From Heloderma charlesbogerti (taxonomy: Eukaryota; Chordata; Lepidosauria; Squamata; Helodermatidae): a DNA stretch of 64,000 nucleotides. Position numbers and translations under genes: made by a program. The DNA lies in NCBI GenBank assembly GCA_026122225.1, contig JANEZZ010001955.1, positions 124,001 to 188,000 on the forward strand, given 5' to 3'. This document shows positions 1-11,473 of the stretch, piece after piece. Each line of letters starts with the position of its first letter. Within the stretch, counting starts at the first letter, position 1. The notes under the pieces were generated by a model, which was not told the origin of the DNA, searched no databases, and was given only the letters and a program-made list of their open reading frames with translations.

Positions 1-19
1 TTCTGCTGTTTATGAAAAG

Positions 20-438
20 TAGGGATGTACGAAAATCACTTACCTTTCGCGGATTATGCTGATGGTGGGGCGGGAGGCGCGCCGTCCCTGCCCCCGGAAT
101 CCTGGCCGGCCGGCTGTGCTCCGCAGCGATTCTGTGGAGCTGCCGGCCGGCTCTGCCAGCAGCTGGACATCCGGCCGCTGGCTAGCAGGGACGCAAATGG
201 CGGCGGCCATAGCCGTCGCCGTTTGCGTCCCTGCAGTCAGCTGTGATAGGCTACGTAAATGTTTATGTAGCCTATCACAGCTGACTTAAAAAAAACAAAA
301 AAAACACACATATGCAAATGGCGGTGGCCATGGCCGCCGCCATTTGCGTTCCTTATTTTGGAACGTCTTAGTCTACGTAAACATTTACGTAGACTAAGAC
401 GGCGAAAATAAGGGGAACGCAAATAGCGTAGCATCTAC
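20..438 (-). mobile_element. Truncated foldback hAT-type MITE (TAGGGATG family)
   Basis: The left end reads tagggatgtac and the next 100 bases match the reverse complement of the right end of the complete copy at 46053-47046, so this copy lies in the opposite orientation. Inside are two foldback arms: a hairpin at about 240-285 (gataggctacgtaaa and its complement) and a block at about 310-425 with a hairpin around tctacgtaaacatttacgtaga. No CATCCCTA end is found on the right; similarity fades near 438, so the copy is deleted. It carries no transposase and would depend on one in trans. Confidence 0.8.
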
Positions 439-580
439 TACATGTTTGTATCAAGTCGCATCTTCTTTCAGTGACTCATGCTGGCCTGTGAATATCCTTT
501 GTTGGTTTTAAGAGACATTTCACATTCTTCTGCCCATGCATTACCCGAATGTGCCCCATGCACATCAATAGAGCTTGGTT
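439..580. other. Unassigned spacer
   Basis: Short spacer between two foldback elements. I see no gene, repeat end or regulatory motif in it. Confidence 0.4.
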
Positions 581-1771
581 TGGGAATGGACGGATTCACC
601 TTTGCCCAGTTTCGCCAAGCTCTCACCAAGCCACTGCTGCCGCTTGCTCCTGCTTGCGTCACTGTGCTCACCACAGCCAGCTTGGCAAGCACCTGGTGAG
701 TGCTGCAGGGCCACCTGTCCTCGGCGAGCAGCCACGTTTTGCAACGTGGCAGTTTGGGGGGGTTTCACAGAAAAGTAATGTTGCGTAAATGGTGCCTTTA
801 CGTCCACCATTTATGTAACATTACTTTTCTGTAAAACCTCGAGCTGCCATTCTCTCCTTCTTGCAGGGAGGGTGGCATGGGACTCCTGCCCCCCCCCATC
901 AATCTACCCCTCACAGTCTCCTTCCTTGCAAGGGGACCATGAGGGGTTGAGAGGTGGCAGGGGTCGGGGTCGCCTGCCACCCTCTTGTTCTCTCTTTGCA
1001 AGGAAGAGAGACTGAGCAATTGGAGGGTGGTGTGGGACTCCTGCCCCTGCTGCCTCTCAACCTGGTGGCTGCCATTTTGTTCAAAATGGCGGCTTGGGCT
1101 TTACGGAAAAGTAATGCTCCATAAATGGTGGCCATAAAGATGCCATTTATGCAATGTTACTTTTCCATAAAACCCGAAGCCACCATTTTGCACAAAATGG
1201 CAGCTCACTAAGGTGATAGGCGGCCACTGAGCCCTTGTGGACCACGTGAGTGCCTAACGAATGGGTCTGAGAAATGGTGGTGGCTCGGCAAGTGGGGTCC
1301 TGGGGTCCAAGCATGGGGGAGTCTGCCAGATTCCACCCATCTCTCGGACTCCCGCAACATCCCTAGTTTGATTCATGTAGCTCGTTTTAGTGTGACAGAA
1401 TCTGGCATTTCTTGAAAACAGGGTGAAGGTGTGGGGCAGTAATATGTGCAAATTAGGGCTGGGAAAGGCTAATCTATGCAATATTAGAGGCATAAATGGG
1501 CCATTTACACCTCTAATATTGCATATATGAACCTTTCCCAGCCTGAATTTGCACATATTTAAATATGTGCATTTTGAAAGATCTCCCCTTTTTTCATAAA
1601 AACAAGCTTGGGAAAATGGCGGGTGCTCACAGATGGGATCCAGGATGAGTGGAGTTGGCTTGGCAAGCTTGTGGGGGCTCGAGCTTGGGTCTGGGGGGGG
1701 GGGCTCTAGTGGGGGCAGTGCTTCAGCAGGCACCCACCAAAACTGGACAGGGGTGGGTCTGTCCATCCCTA
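581..1771. mobile_element. Compound foldback hAT-type element with internal duplication
   Basis: The right end is a clean CATCCCTA at 1764-1771 preceded by ggtgggtctgtc, the same as the right end of the copy at 52999-53492. The left end (tgggaatggacggattcacc, 581) is the degraded inverse of it. Between them lie three hairpins, at about 766-838, 1090-1180 and 1440-1580, each with a short loop. Hairpins one and two share gaaaagtaatg stems, and the stretches after each share ggagggtgg and gggactcctgcccc, so an internal segment seems to have been duplicated. No 8-bp TSD is recognisable. It may be one rearranged copy or two fused copies. Confidence 0.6.
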
Positions 1772-1827
1772 ATGGGCAACTTCAAAGCCCCTGAAATTCC
1801 TTCCAAAGATTCTTTACCTTAAACCAA

Positions 1828-1900
1828 TAGGCAATCCTTCAAATAGAAGACATGTTCAAATAGAGGACTCTTCTTTGACAGCCCTTCAAATACACAACTG
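1828..1900. repeat. Short dispersed repeat (ccttcaaatagaggac type)
   Basis: The sequence alternates ccttcaaatag-like and aggactc-like motifs and ends in tctttgacagcccttcaaa. The same unit recurs at 33878-33905 and 34190-34240, where an L2 tail splits it. It looks like a small old repeat of unknown class. Confidence 0.4.
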
Positions 1901-2085
1901 AAGTTGCATATGCCAATTTAGATACATGGATGACAGAGCTTGCATTCTCCTGACTCTCACCCCCAGTTGCATATTCATTGAACACAGATTTGAACAGCTT
2001 GAGCTCCGTCGTTATGGCACTTGATGGGAGGTTATTTGCGCCCAATGTTGTCCATGCCATCTCTCCATGGACTTTAACTAATGAA

Positions 2086-2532
2086 TAGGGATGGCGGAGA
2101 ATTCCGTCACGGAGTCCAATGAGTCCATGGCAGAATGAAAGACTCACCTCCGCCACCCAGGGGGAATCCGCGCGGGGCCGGATCCTACCTGCTGCCAGCC
2201 GGCCGCTACCACCTGTCTCGTCTGCTCCTGCCTGTCTTCAGATGCAAATGACATCTGCTATGCTATTTGCGTCCCTGCTCTTTGCCATGATAGGCGACAT
2301 AAAGATTTACATAGCCTATCACGGCAAATGGCAGGGACACAAATGGCGTCCACCATGCTGGACGCCAGTTGCTTCCGAAGACAGGCAGGGCGGCAGCAGA
2401 TGGACCTGGCTGGCAGCTCCGCAGACTCGCCACGGAGCGGAGCCAGCCAGGGAGGATTCCAGGGGGAGGAACGGATCACCTCCCCCCCGCAGACCCCCCG
2501 GAGGACTCGTAGGTGAGTTCCGTAAACCCCTA
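2086..2532. mobile_element. Complete foldback hAT-type MITE
   Basis: The left end is TAGGGATGGC and the right end AACCCCTA, a variant of the family end. A perfect 8-bp duplication, ctaatgaa, flanks it at 2078-2085 and 2533-2540. The centre (about 2240-2375) is a palindrome around gataggcgacataaagatttacatagcctatc. The start matches the left end of the copy at 46053. It has no coding capacity. Confidence 0.88.
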
Positions 2533-2589
2533 CTAATGAATAGCTGAATTGGGATATGTGTGTGTGTGTGGCATCTTTGTCAAATTCCC

Positions 2590-3066
2590 TAGAGAGCAAT
2601 CCTATGGTCCCTGAGAGAGTGTCCCAGGGACCATAGAATCACTTGTAAAATCCTTCTGAGTTCGGTGACAACAATTTGACCTCGAAAGGGGGAGTCAGAG
2701 TTACAACCCCTTCTCCTGCTCCCTTACAGCCAATGTGGAGAGAATTGTGTTGGCTGCCATTCCAAGGCTGGAAACTCAACCTCAGAGATGGGGGGAAGGG
2801 GGCTTTCTGGTGGGTAGGGCAGGGAGGAGACTGGGGGGAGGAGACTGAGGGGCAGAATATTATTTATTGCCTCTTCCAGCCCCCTTTCCTCCTGCTCCAA
2901 AGTGCCCTTGCTAGATGGGCTAAAAGGTGAGCTATAAAGCCTGTCTACTGAAATCTGCAGGGCACGAGGACAGGGAGGCAAAGATTGCCTCCATCGTTCT
3001 TCCCACCCTGGACTGGTGATTGGAAACCTCTGAATTTGGGGGCCTCCAATCACCAAAGGAAAAATC
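2590..3066 (+). repeat. Unclassified ~480-bp dispersed repeat, copy 1
   Basis: It opens with an inverted repeat (agcaatcctatggtccc ... gggaccatag) and contains atggagagaa, ctgtgttggctgcc and a G-rich middle. The same order of motifs recurs at 39916-40400 and 50457-50900, and partly on the other strand at 55735-56040. No terminal repeat of a named class, poly-A tail or RT-like peptide is visible. Confidence 0.55.
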
Positions 3067-4560
3067 GATGGGACTGTACCCCTAGTTCTGAATTTACATG
3101 GAAATTCTCATGTGCACTGTTGTAAAAACAAAGCTCTCCAAATCTATGTTTGATTGTTATATTCTGCATGGACTGCCAAAGCTAGTTTTCATTTTTTGTT
3201 GGGCTTCTCTGTGTGTTAGAGTTCAAATTGCATTCACAAGATCTCCATTTCAGGCTCCCCAGTTAGTTCTTGAAACTCAAAATGTCCAGTGCTTCTGCTT
3301 TAGAATACTAAGGTTGCAATCCCATTCCCCCTTCTCTGAGAGCAAGTCCCACTGAAATCAGTGGGATTGACTTCTCAGTAGACATGTAATGGATCACGCT
3401 GTAAATATTCCCATAAAGCAGTGGAGGCTGGTGGCTCCAATGTCAGTGGGGCGGTGGATCCACTCCGGGTTTCAGTCAGAACCAGTCAGAACTCAAAAGG
3501 AGCTACCTAAGGTGGAGGAGGGAATTCCCAAACTCCTAAATTTGCCAGATTCCCCATGTGAAATTTCGTAACTGTAACTTGTATGAAAGCACTAGGGAGA
3601 AACCAGTCAGTGCTGCCCCTTCAACATAAACACGTTTTGCTACCTAACTCAAGGCAGGGGGCAAGCTGTTCCAGAGGCCATGGTGACTGCTGTTTATTGC
3701 CTAGTGCAGCTGATACCCTGCCAGCAACTAATTAACTGCTTTGTTAACTCTCTTTCCGTTACCTGGAGGATGAAAGGAACAATGCGAAACCCAATTCTTC
3801 TGCTGCCGCCTCACGCTGAGCAGGGCGATTTTACAATGTGTAAAGAGGTAATTGTGCATTAAGTAGCTGCTCAGTGGTTTCAGCAAGAGATCAACGGTGG
3901 GCAACACGCAGCTGCAAGGGGTGTGTGCGTGTGTTCACGTGTGCGTGCGTGTGCATGCGCAGGGCTAATTAAAGGTAGAAAAACTGATCATTTCCCCCCC
4001 CCCTACAGTTTGTCAGAGAGGAGTAATTTCCCATAGGTGCTGGATGGACATAAGCATTCCAAAGAGGAGGGGAAAGACAACCTGCTGCTCTTTGTGCTTG
4101 GCCTTTCAGCCGAAATGGTCCTGTCGAGGAATGGACCCTCTGATAACATGGATGCCTCGGCCAGCCAAACCCCAGTACTTCAGCTCCTCTTGACAACCCT
4201 TCCTTTTGTGCCAGGCTGCGTGAAGCTCCTGTCTCCCACAGCGCAATTAAGTCATTAAGAGAAGCTCAGCAGTGAGGCTACAGCTTCATTTCCATCTCCG
4301 CCATGGCAAGAGCCTGCCAGCAATTGACACTGCAAGAATCGTGTTTCAGGGCTAGGTCAGGCATCTTGGGGTGGGGAGCAGGGATTCAGTGGCAAGTGTT
4401 TCCTTCTGAAAGGCCTGAGGAAGATGGACCATGTAGCAATTTGGATAGGCGGGGGAATGTTGATATTCCTGTGTCTGACACTGGATAGCCATCAGATTAC
4501 AAACACAAATGGAAGGAAAACAGGATTCCGTCAGGACCAGCCTCAGAGATGGTTCAGTGC
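3067..4560. other. Mostly unassigned region with small palindromic repeat pieces
   Basis: At 3312-3392 lies a short palindromic repeat (aagtcccactgaaatcagtgggattgactt), a type also seen at 42959-43022. At 3419-3516 is a one-sided remnant of the cagtggaggctggtggct element found complete at 41606-41823. The stretch 3661-3900 is free of visible repeats and includes a taattaactgctttgttaactc segment; it might be conserved non-coding DNA, but this is only an impression. (GT)n-like sequence lies at 3918-3960. No gene is supported. Confidence 0.4.
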
Positions 4561-5023
4561 TAGGGATGTGTGAAACACCAAAGTTCAAGCTTGCCGAAGT
4601 ACTCCGAATTCCATCTTGAAAGTCGTTCTCACTCAAGTCCATGTGAGATTGCGAGCTTAGGGTTTTTTTAAAAAAAAACTTTTTGCGTGAAAATCCACGC
4701 ATATTTTGTTGCGTATTTTTCCAAATGTACACATCAGTTCTGCACATCTTTGAAATGTGTGCATTCTTCTCCCCCTGATTAAAGTATATTTGTGTGCATT
4801 TTTCAAATGTATGCATTTTTCATGCACATTTTTCAAATGTGCGCATGCTGTCAAACACAGGGCTTTTTTGTCCAAGAACCACACTGCAAGCTTGGAAATG
4901 TACAGACTTCGACCTCAGACTGCATTCGAGTCCGTGTTCAGTCCAGAAGGTGCAGACTGGGTAAAGCCTGATTATTATTATTATTGTTTTAAAACTGAAA
5001 TGAATTCCCCATATACATCCCTA
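4561..5023 (+). mobile_element. hAT-type MITE, AT-rich 'tgcacattttt' subfamily
   Basis: Ends are TAGGGATG and CATCCCTA. Flanks ttcagtgc (4553-4560) and ttcacagc (5024-5031) match at 6 of 8 positions. The interior carries repeated tgtgcatttttcaaatg modules, which produce the periodic false peptides seen on both strands. The same interior occurs at 12264, 19657, 29857 and 42145. Confidence 0.75.
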
Positions 5024-5425
5024 TTCACAGCTGAACTGAAGAGACAATTACACAGATACACACCCTCACTCAAAATAGAGCTAGAGATTGGAGAGAAAAA
5101 AGGCCACCCGTACTTAATCTGTGGCTTGAAGCAATGGCTTCACTTTGCTTCATATTAAGACTGGCCCTAGATTCCTTAAATGGCCAGAGAGCTAGCTTAT
5201 TTGCCTTGTACAACTTGTAAAGCAAATGGGAAGCAAATATTTCAACCGGGGATCTTTTGTGCATCTTGTGACAAAACCTTGTAGGGAAATGAACTGGGTG
5301 TGACTTTGCATCATATTCATAGTAGAGTGCATCTTAGAGCTACATTGTCTGATCACTGTGCCTATGGGGTTTTGCATTTGTTTTTTATTCTTTTGTTGTT
5401 GTTTTTATTATGCTCATGATTAGTA
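5024..5425. other. Unassigned spacer
   Basis: No gene or recognisable repeat seen. It ends in a T-rich run at 5375-5410. Confidence 0.35.
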
Positions 5426-5560
5426 CAGCCTTCCTGAACCCAGTGCCTTCTACACATTTTGGACTACAACTGCCATCATCCCTGACCATTGGTCAGGCTG
5501 ACTGGGGCTGATGGGAGTTATAGTTCAAAAGATTTAGAGGGCACCAGGTTGGGGGAAGCC
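5426..5560. mobile_element. Palindromic ~135-bp MITE (gttttggactacaact family)
   Basis: The two arms cagtgcctt...ggactacaactgccatc and gatgggagttatagttcaaaa...gcaccaggttggggg are imperfect inverse copies. The same element recurs at 9521, 12891, 29196, 32335, 32937, 44659 and 58393. Two of those have near-perfect 8-bp TSDs, which places it with hAT-type MITEs. Confidence 0.7.
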
Positions 5561-5794
5561 ACATTATTAGGCTGGATTGGGGCACTGTTATGCCCATGAT
5601 AAATATGCTGCATATCTAGATTAATGGTTATTATAGGTACCAACAGTGCCCAATGAAGTGAAATGGTGGGTAGTATACAGCTGCCATTGTTAGGTTATGA
5701 CCAAGGGGTCCCTATGCTGTTACTGACAGGCATCACACAGCGATCTTGGCAGCCTGGGACAGCTGCACAGCACTGCAGGGGCATGGCTGCTGAC
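5561..5794. other. Unassigned spacer
   Basis: No gene or repeat recognised. The last 8 bases, ctgctgac at 5787-5794, are the TSD of the next element. Confidence 0.35.
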
Positions 5795-6338
5795 TAGGGA
5801 TGGCACGGGTGCCCACACCCTTGAGCCCTGCTTGCCAAGCCCCTGCCTCTGCTCACCCCCTGCCCTCGTTCGGCGAATGGCCTGCACTCACCCTGGCAGC
5901 CTTGTCGAGCTCTGCGGTCGCCATTTTCTGAGAAACAAGATGACAATCGTGAAAATGTGCAAATTTGTACACGCACAAAAATGCACATTTTCACGAATGC
6001 GCATATTCGTCTGTGTACAAAAATCCATATTTTATGAAAATGCACTTTTTGTGCGCACATGAATGTGTGCTTTTGCAAAAATGCACATTTCACAATGAGA
6101 GTATGCGCATTTGCAAATTGCGCATTTTCACACATACAAAACCATGCACATTTTCGCGATCGCCATTTAATTGCTTTTAGAAATGGCGACCGCGGAGCTC
6201 GCCGAGGCCACTGGGCTGAGTGCGGGCTGCTCGCTGGGAGTGGGAGGGGCTTGAGCGCAATCCGGGGACCAGCGAGCAGGGGCAGGGGCTGGGCAGGAGA
6301 CCAGAGAACCGGGACGGGGGTGAGTTCACACATCCCTA
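5795..6338 (-). mobile_element. hAT-type MITE, subfamily with long AT-rich foldback core
   Basis: The left end TAGGGATGGCACGGG and right end CATCCCTA are flanked by a perfect 8-bp duplication, ctgctgac (5787-5794 and 6339-6346). GC-rich shoulders (ccctgcctctgctcaccc) frame a 5920-6190 core built from shuffled tgcacattttcacgaatgcg units. The core is bracketed by gtcgccattt and aaatggcgac, so the whole can fold back. It is the same subfamily as 43937-44545, in opposite orientation. Confidence 0.9.
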
Positions 6339-6517
6339 CTGCTGACTGTCCAGCAAGGGATGGGCCAAAGATGTCAATACTGTGCACACAGGGTGCCTGC
6401 TGACTAATCAGCAGCCCCACCTGCATGGTGCTTCCAGCACTGCTATATAACTCCCATTGGGAAGAGGATGGGGACCTTCCCACTTACTGCTCAGTGGAGG
6501 TCGTGGTGGTCTCATAC

Positions 6518-6930
6518 TAGGGATGTTAGAGAAATGCACAACAGAATGAAAGGGGTTTGGATTCCGCGGGAGATCAACTTTCTCGAGTCGCATGGATTCC
6601 ATGGACTTGCAGTCCTGGGTTTTGTTTTGTTTTGTTTTGTGTTTTTACTACTTTCCAGAATTTCACACAAATTTCGTCATAGACAAATATGTGGAATACT
6701 TTTAAAAAAACACCGTCTGAAAATGCACATTTCCCCCATAGGCTAAAGCATGAAAATGTGCATTTGGGGGAGGATTTGTGCATTTTCACAAGTGTGAATT
6801 TTCGCAGATGTGAATTTGGGCAATTGGGGGGTGGATCTGATTCTGTCAATGAGTGGATGACAGAATGAAAGGCACCTGACAATCTGTGAAATGCAGACAG
6901 AACGGATTTTACAAAATCCGTGCATCCGTA
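6518..6930 (+). mobile_element. Complete hAT-type MITE
   Basis: The left end is TAGGGATGTTAG and the right end CATCCGTA (one change). A perfect 8-bp duplication, tctcatac, flanks it (6510-6517 and 6931-6938). The right half (gacagaatgaaaggcacctgacaatctgtgaaa) matches the copies at 16906, 32478 and 38766. No coding capacity. Confidence 0.88.
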
Positions 6931-6941
6931 TCTCATACTAC

Positions 6942-6985
6942 CTGCCACATTGCCACATTGCCACATTGCCACATTGCCACATTGC
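6942..6985. repeat. Short tandem array of an 8-bp unit (ccacattg)
   Basis: About five head-to-tail copies of ccacattg lie just right of the previous hAT copy. It is a minisatellite-like array, too short to suggest function. Confidence 0.85.
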
Positions 6986-7109
6986 TGGTGGAAAGGGTTA
7001 CAGAAGCAGCTGAGATGAGGCCTTTCCAATTTATATAATTAGAAGAAAATTATATTTAAACAGTTCCCTATCCCTTTACCAGTTGCCATCTTGTTCTCCC
7101 ATCTCAACC

Positions 7110-7153
<44 letters not shown>

Positions 7154-7165
7154 TTCTTCTTCTAT
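7110..7165. repeat. (ATT)n microsatellite running into (TTC)n
   Basis: Uninterrupted att triplets followed by ttcttcttcttct. A second short (att)n lies at 7666-7688. Confidence 0.95.
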
Positions 7166-9520
7166 TTTTTAGAGTTATTGGGTGTAGATTTCCCACCTGT
7201 TTTCCCCTGAAGGTAAAGAGATTTCTGAGGCTTTCCAAATAAGCTCTTTTACAAGGCTGCCTTTGGCATAAAACCGTAAAAGCCGAGCTCCTGTTCATTG
7301 ATATTAAATCGTGAATTCCCCTTAGAAGTAGGGAGAAATGCCTTCATTGTCAAACACAAACTTTTGAAGAATGATTTCTAGTCCTATATCGGGTGTAATT
7401 CCACCACAGCTAGGGATCCTAGCCCCAATTTACACCAGTGTAAACAGAACGGATCAGTACCACCTTATCACTACCTGCAGCATTAAATGAGATTTCGATG
7501 AGTGCTGTTCGTTCCTAGTAGTAGCAGCTGCCCCGGTGGCTTTAATTTTCTCATCCTGAAACCAGACCAAGCAATGATGCCACTTGAAATGATGCCACTT
7601 GAAATCAGACAAAAGAAAACAATCAATAAGAGAATTCTGGGGGATGGAAAATATCTTTACAAATATTATTATTATTATTATTATTATTTTGTCCTTTAAG
7701 TTATTTTCATTAATTCTTTAAGAGCATTATGTGGTTATTGAAAAGGACCTTGTGTTGTGCTTCTACCATGTTAGTTTGAAGTCCAAATTCTACAAGTAAT
7801 GACAAATTCCTTTCTGAATGGAGACACCCAAAATGTGATTGTTTGTTTGTTTTTTTAAACAGCCTTTGTATAAGAACAGCATGCTATTAATTAGATCTCG
7901 TAAAACAGTCTATTAAATTCTTCTTCTGGGGCCCATGGCTTCACCTTTTAACCACCCACTTGTTTTGTTTGCTTGTTTGAAAAACACAGATTGTATTTTC
8001 TGTATTGTAACTGCAATGAAACCACACACACACACAGACACCTATTTACCTATCTATCTTCCTACCTCTTTCCTGACTATGATTAATTTTACTTTCTTCT
8101 GCCTGATCTGTTCTTTTGGCAGAGGAACCAGGTAAGAGGATTTTACTTCTCCATTCTGCTGGGATTTACTTTTAGAAAGGAAATGGAGAAGGGAAACAAG
8201 AGAGCAAAAATTGTTTGTGCAACAGGGAAAGGGGTAAGCTGCTAGACCTCCTTGCTATACGAAATCAGCATTTTTCAAATTGATGAGCAAAGTAATTAAC
8301 CTTTTTTAAAGGGTTCTTTTTTTCCCAGCATAGAAGGGGTCTTGAAGGCTGCTATGTGCACAATATTAGATTTTTGGAAGTTCCCAAGCTGCCATTCCCC
8401 CCCCCCCATTTTTTTTTGCAGAGGTAATTTTTGCTGATATGCCCTCCTCCCTGCAGCCCCGTGTACCTCAAAAATCTGCTCCAGAGGATTTGGAGACCCA
8501 CTGGAACAGTGTGAATGTTGGGGGGGGGACTTGGTGAAAATTCCCTTCCCCTCTCTTCATCTAGTAGAAGCCTCCTGAATCAGAATCTCTTTTGCAAGAA
8601 GCTCTACCATTTGCAGAAGAGAACTTAGGATCCAACCCACTGTGTTCATCCTCTGTAGCATTTAGGATTGCAGAAGAAAAACTGATCACAATTGAAAATG
8701 GGAGCAAGGTGATCCAATCTTCAAGGTCGGGCTCAGAAAATCTCAGCAAACTCAAACATCACTGATTATCCCATCCCTAGTGACATAACATGTTGGCTTG
8801 TGTGACCAATGTAAGGAAAAGAAAGAAAAACTGAAATAGGACCTTTGGTTGGAAATAGGACCTTTGTTTCCAGACAGTTACGTTCCTAGAGTAAATTTAA
8901 CAAGCACTACTTGAATTTACAAGTCTAGGGGTGAACTGTAATGCCTGGGAACTACATGGCTACCACTTGAAAGCTCACCATATATAGAGGCAGTCATCTG
9001 TCACTTCTCAGCATGCAAGTGAGACCTAGCAGTAAGACCCTCTGGTAAAAACTAGACTAAGGGAGCAATCCTTTGGCTACTAGACACTGTCTAGAGTGTT
9101 TCACTGTCTGTGAAACTGAAACAAAACACATTTTCTCACTTGTGTAATTGTATTATTCTGCTACACGACAGCACCACCTAGAGGTTATGTAGCAGAAAAG
9201 CAGGAAAGAAAAAGCTTTGTGTAGAGCTTGGATCTCACTTCCGCAATGGAACAGAAAGTAGATACAGCAGATTAAGAGCCTCATGTAGAAAAGCTCTAAA
9301 AGTGCCAGATGGTAAGTTTTTCAGAGGCTCTTGCATTTCTCCCATTCACATCTACCCTGGGAACATGCAAGTTATTCATGCTTATATCCCACTTCCCAAG
9401 CACATGGCTATCATGACCTTTTTGACTCAAAACTGCAGTAACTTAGGGATTACGCTAAGAATTTAAGGTACAACTGTTTATCATGCAGAATCAGCCTGAC
9501 AATCCTCCTCATACCTGGTG
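7166..9520. other. Long unassigned stretch
   Basis: It includes short simple repeats (7666-7688 att, 8026-8040 ac) and C or T homopolymers near 8400-8420. I recognise no LINE, SINE or hAT end, no tRNA-like box and no exon-like open frame. It may contain decayed repeats I cannot place. Confidence 0.4.
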
Positions 9521-9659
9521 CAGCCTTTCCCAAACCTGAGGCCTTCCAGATGTTTTGGATGACAACTCTCAGCATTTCTGACCATTGACCATAATGGCTA
9601 GGGCTGATGGGAGATGAAGTCCAAAATATCTGGAGGGCACCAGGTTGGGGGAAAATGGC
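9521..9659. mobile_element. Palindromic ~135-bp MITE (gttttggactacaact family)
   Basis: The arms ccttccagatgttttggatgacaactctcagc and gctgatgggagatgaagtccaaaatatctggaggg are inverse copies around tgaccattgaccataatgg. Same family as 5426-5560. Confidence 0.7.
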
Positions 9660-9661
9660 TT

Positions 9662-9757
9662 AAGGTGCAATCCTATGCATGTTTAGGCAGAAAAAATGTC
9701 TGACAACTCTGGGAGTTGTAGGACATTGTTTTCTGTTTAAATATGCATAGGATCTCA
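9662..9757. repeat. Short palindromic repeat (gcaatcctatgcat type)
   Basis: It starts gtgcaatcctatgcatgttta and ends taaatatgcataggat, with an inner pair gacaactct and gggagttgtagg. About 95 bp, fully foldback. Related to pieces at 3312-3392 and 42959-43022. Confidence 0.6.
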
Positions 9758-11029
9758 CACTTAGTGTCTGAACTACACAGCTATTGCCTTTGCTTCCCTC
9801 AGCCTCTGAAAAAGATAAACCAAAGCAACATCAGGGCATTGAAGAAATGTATCCAAATCTACCTATCTGACAAATCTGGAAGCTGTGCAGGTGTTTTTAA
9901 TCAAAATTTCAGGCGCTCTGGCCATTCTACTAGCCACAGTTTCCCTCCTTTACCATATGTGGACAAAACATATGCCTCCCTCCCTACAATGATCAGCATT
10001 CATCTCCACAAAAGGCTTCAAACTAGCCAAATCCATTCTCAAACAAAAATCCAAAAACCCGAAACCTCCCACTGTGCATGCATTAGACCAGCTGGCTTGA
10101 AACATTTTAGTGCAGATGGACTCTGTCCATACTTCATTTAAATAAGGAGGTGAAGGAGTGCAGTATCTTTTTTCTATGTGTACTCAAATGAATGTGACAG
10201 GCCTTACTGTCATTTGTTTCTGAGGGAGCCATTATAGTCTGGTATCCTTGGCATCTCTAGTTAAAGGACAGGTAGAAATTAGGAAAGGTTTCTGACTTGG
10301 AATTCTTTTAGATTTATCTGTAGCAGCTCCATTTCTCCTATGCAGATCCAGGTATGGGTATGTAATGGCTTCTACCCAAGCAGGTCCTCTGATACTGGCT
10401 GCTTTTGCATGCTACACTAAACAATGGTTTAACATTATGAGGATGAGCCACAGTGTGCCTTGGACTTATGTACTCCCTTTTCTCTTCCTCCAGTTCAGCT
10501 GTGAGGAGTTTGGAAGCATTCACTTCAGTTTTAGACTAAGCACAGCTTGTCAAGATGTCCAAACCTGAACAAACCATGGTTCACCTTAACTTTGTTATGT
10601 GGGAACAAGCCAAGTTCAAACCGTAGTTAATGAAGCTGGTTTTTTCCCACTAATTGTAGTCAAGATTAGCCAGAGTTTAGGGCTTGGATGTAACCCTAGG
10701 CTGCAGTTAATCTAATATGGAAGCTTCTGATCTCCTCCTCGCAGCCATGCTCAAAGAGGACTGGGGAGCAATGAGTGTGCAAGCCTGAGCTTCCTGATGC
10801 TCATCCTTGTAACACTAAACGGTGGCATGAACTGGGCCAGTATGTCTACTACAGCATGTGTGCAACACATCTGCCAAGCAGCCCAGCATTGATTGTGTAC
10901 CATGGTAACCATAGTAACAAAGAACAACATGGGTGGAAGCCTTGGCTATGTGCAAGGGGTACTGAGGCATCACAAAGCTACTGCTGCTCAAGGGTTGACA
11001 GCCTTAGGAACCTTATACTTGGGAACCTT
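9758..11029. other. Unassigned stretch with a possible dispersed repeat at 10390-10760
   Basis: At 10415-10760 the words ctaaacaatggtttaac, aaaccatggttcacc and agattaaccagag-like sequence alternate in both orientations. This resembles the repeat at 56895-57890 that hosts a hAT copy. The rest shows no recognisable repeat or exon. Confidence 0.35.
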
Positions 11030-11216
11030 ATACTGCCTTATACTGAGTCGGACCATCATTCCATCTAGCTTAGTATTGCCGAGACTGACTGTAGAAGCTA
11101 TCCAAGGTCCAAAGCAGATGCCCTGTAACCTGAGCTCCTTTCAGCTGGAGATCCTAAGGATTCAACCTGGGACCATCTCCATGTAAAGCACACGCTCGAC
11201 CAATAAGCTATGGGCT
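11030..11216 (-). mobile_element. tRNA-headed SINE with CR1-like tail, minus strand
   Basis: On the minus strand the head reads like a tRNA with an A-box near 'agcttattggtcgagcgtg' and a B-box near 'ggttgaatcc'. The tail region (gccttatactgagtcggacc on the plus strand) matches the copies at 11474-11667 and 41862-42048. The copy is diverged. Confidence 0.65.
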
Positions 11217-11473
11217 CTTCCCGACATGGTAGACAGTAATGTAGCATGCTCTGGGAGCATGTTACTGGGGGAAGCCTATAAACCTAAACAAAATATATAG
11301 CTGGAGTTTTCTTACTGTTCTAAATCATTTTATTTATTTATTTTATACATTATTGGCACGATCCACCGATAGTTCTCATGCCCAAGCTCCATTAAAATGA
11401 ATGTGGAGTTTCCATTCATTGGAGTTTGCATAAAAGAACTTTCTGGTGGATTGTGTCCTTTGTCTCCAGCATG
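11217..11473. other. Unassigned spacer
   Basis: No gene; short AT-rich run at 11325-11350. Confidence 0.35.

Noticed and set aside
1254..1766. 170-codon open frame on the minus strand
   Set aside because: It lies wholly inside a foldback transposon and reads through hairpin arms; its composition is Pro-rich low complexity and there is no protein-family motif.
5794..6483. 229-codon open frame on the minus strand
   Set aside because: It is the antisense of a hAT copy with periodic AT-rich modules and extends past the element end; an artefact of stop-poor repeats.
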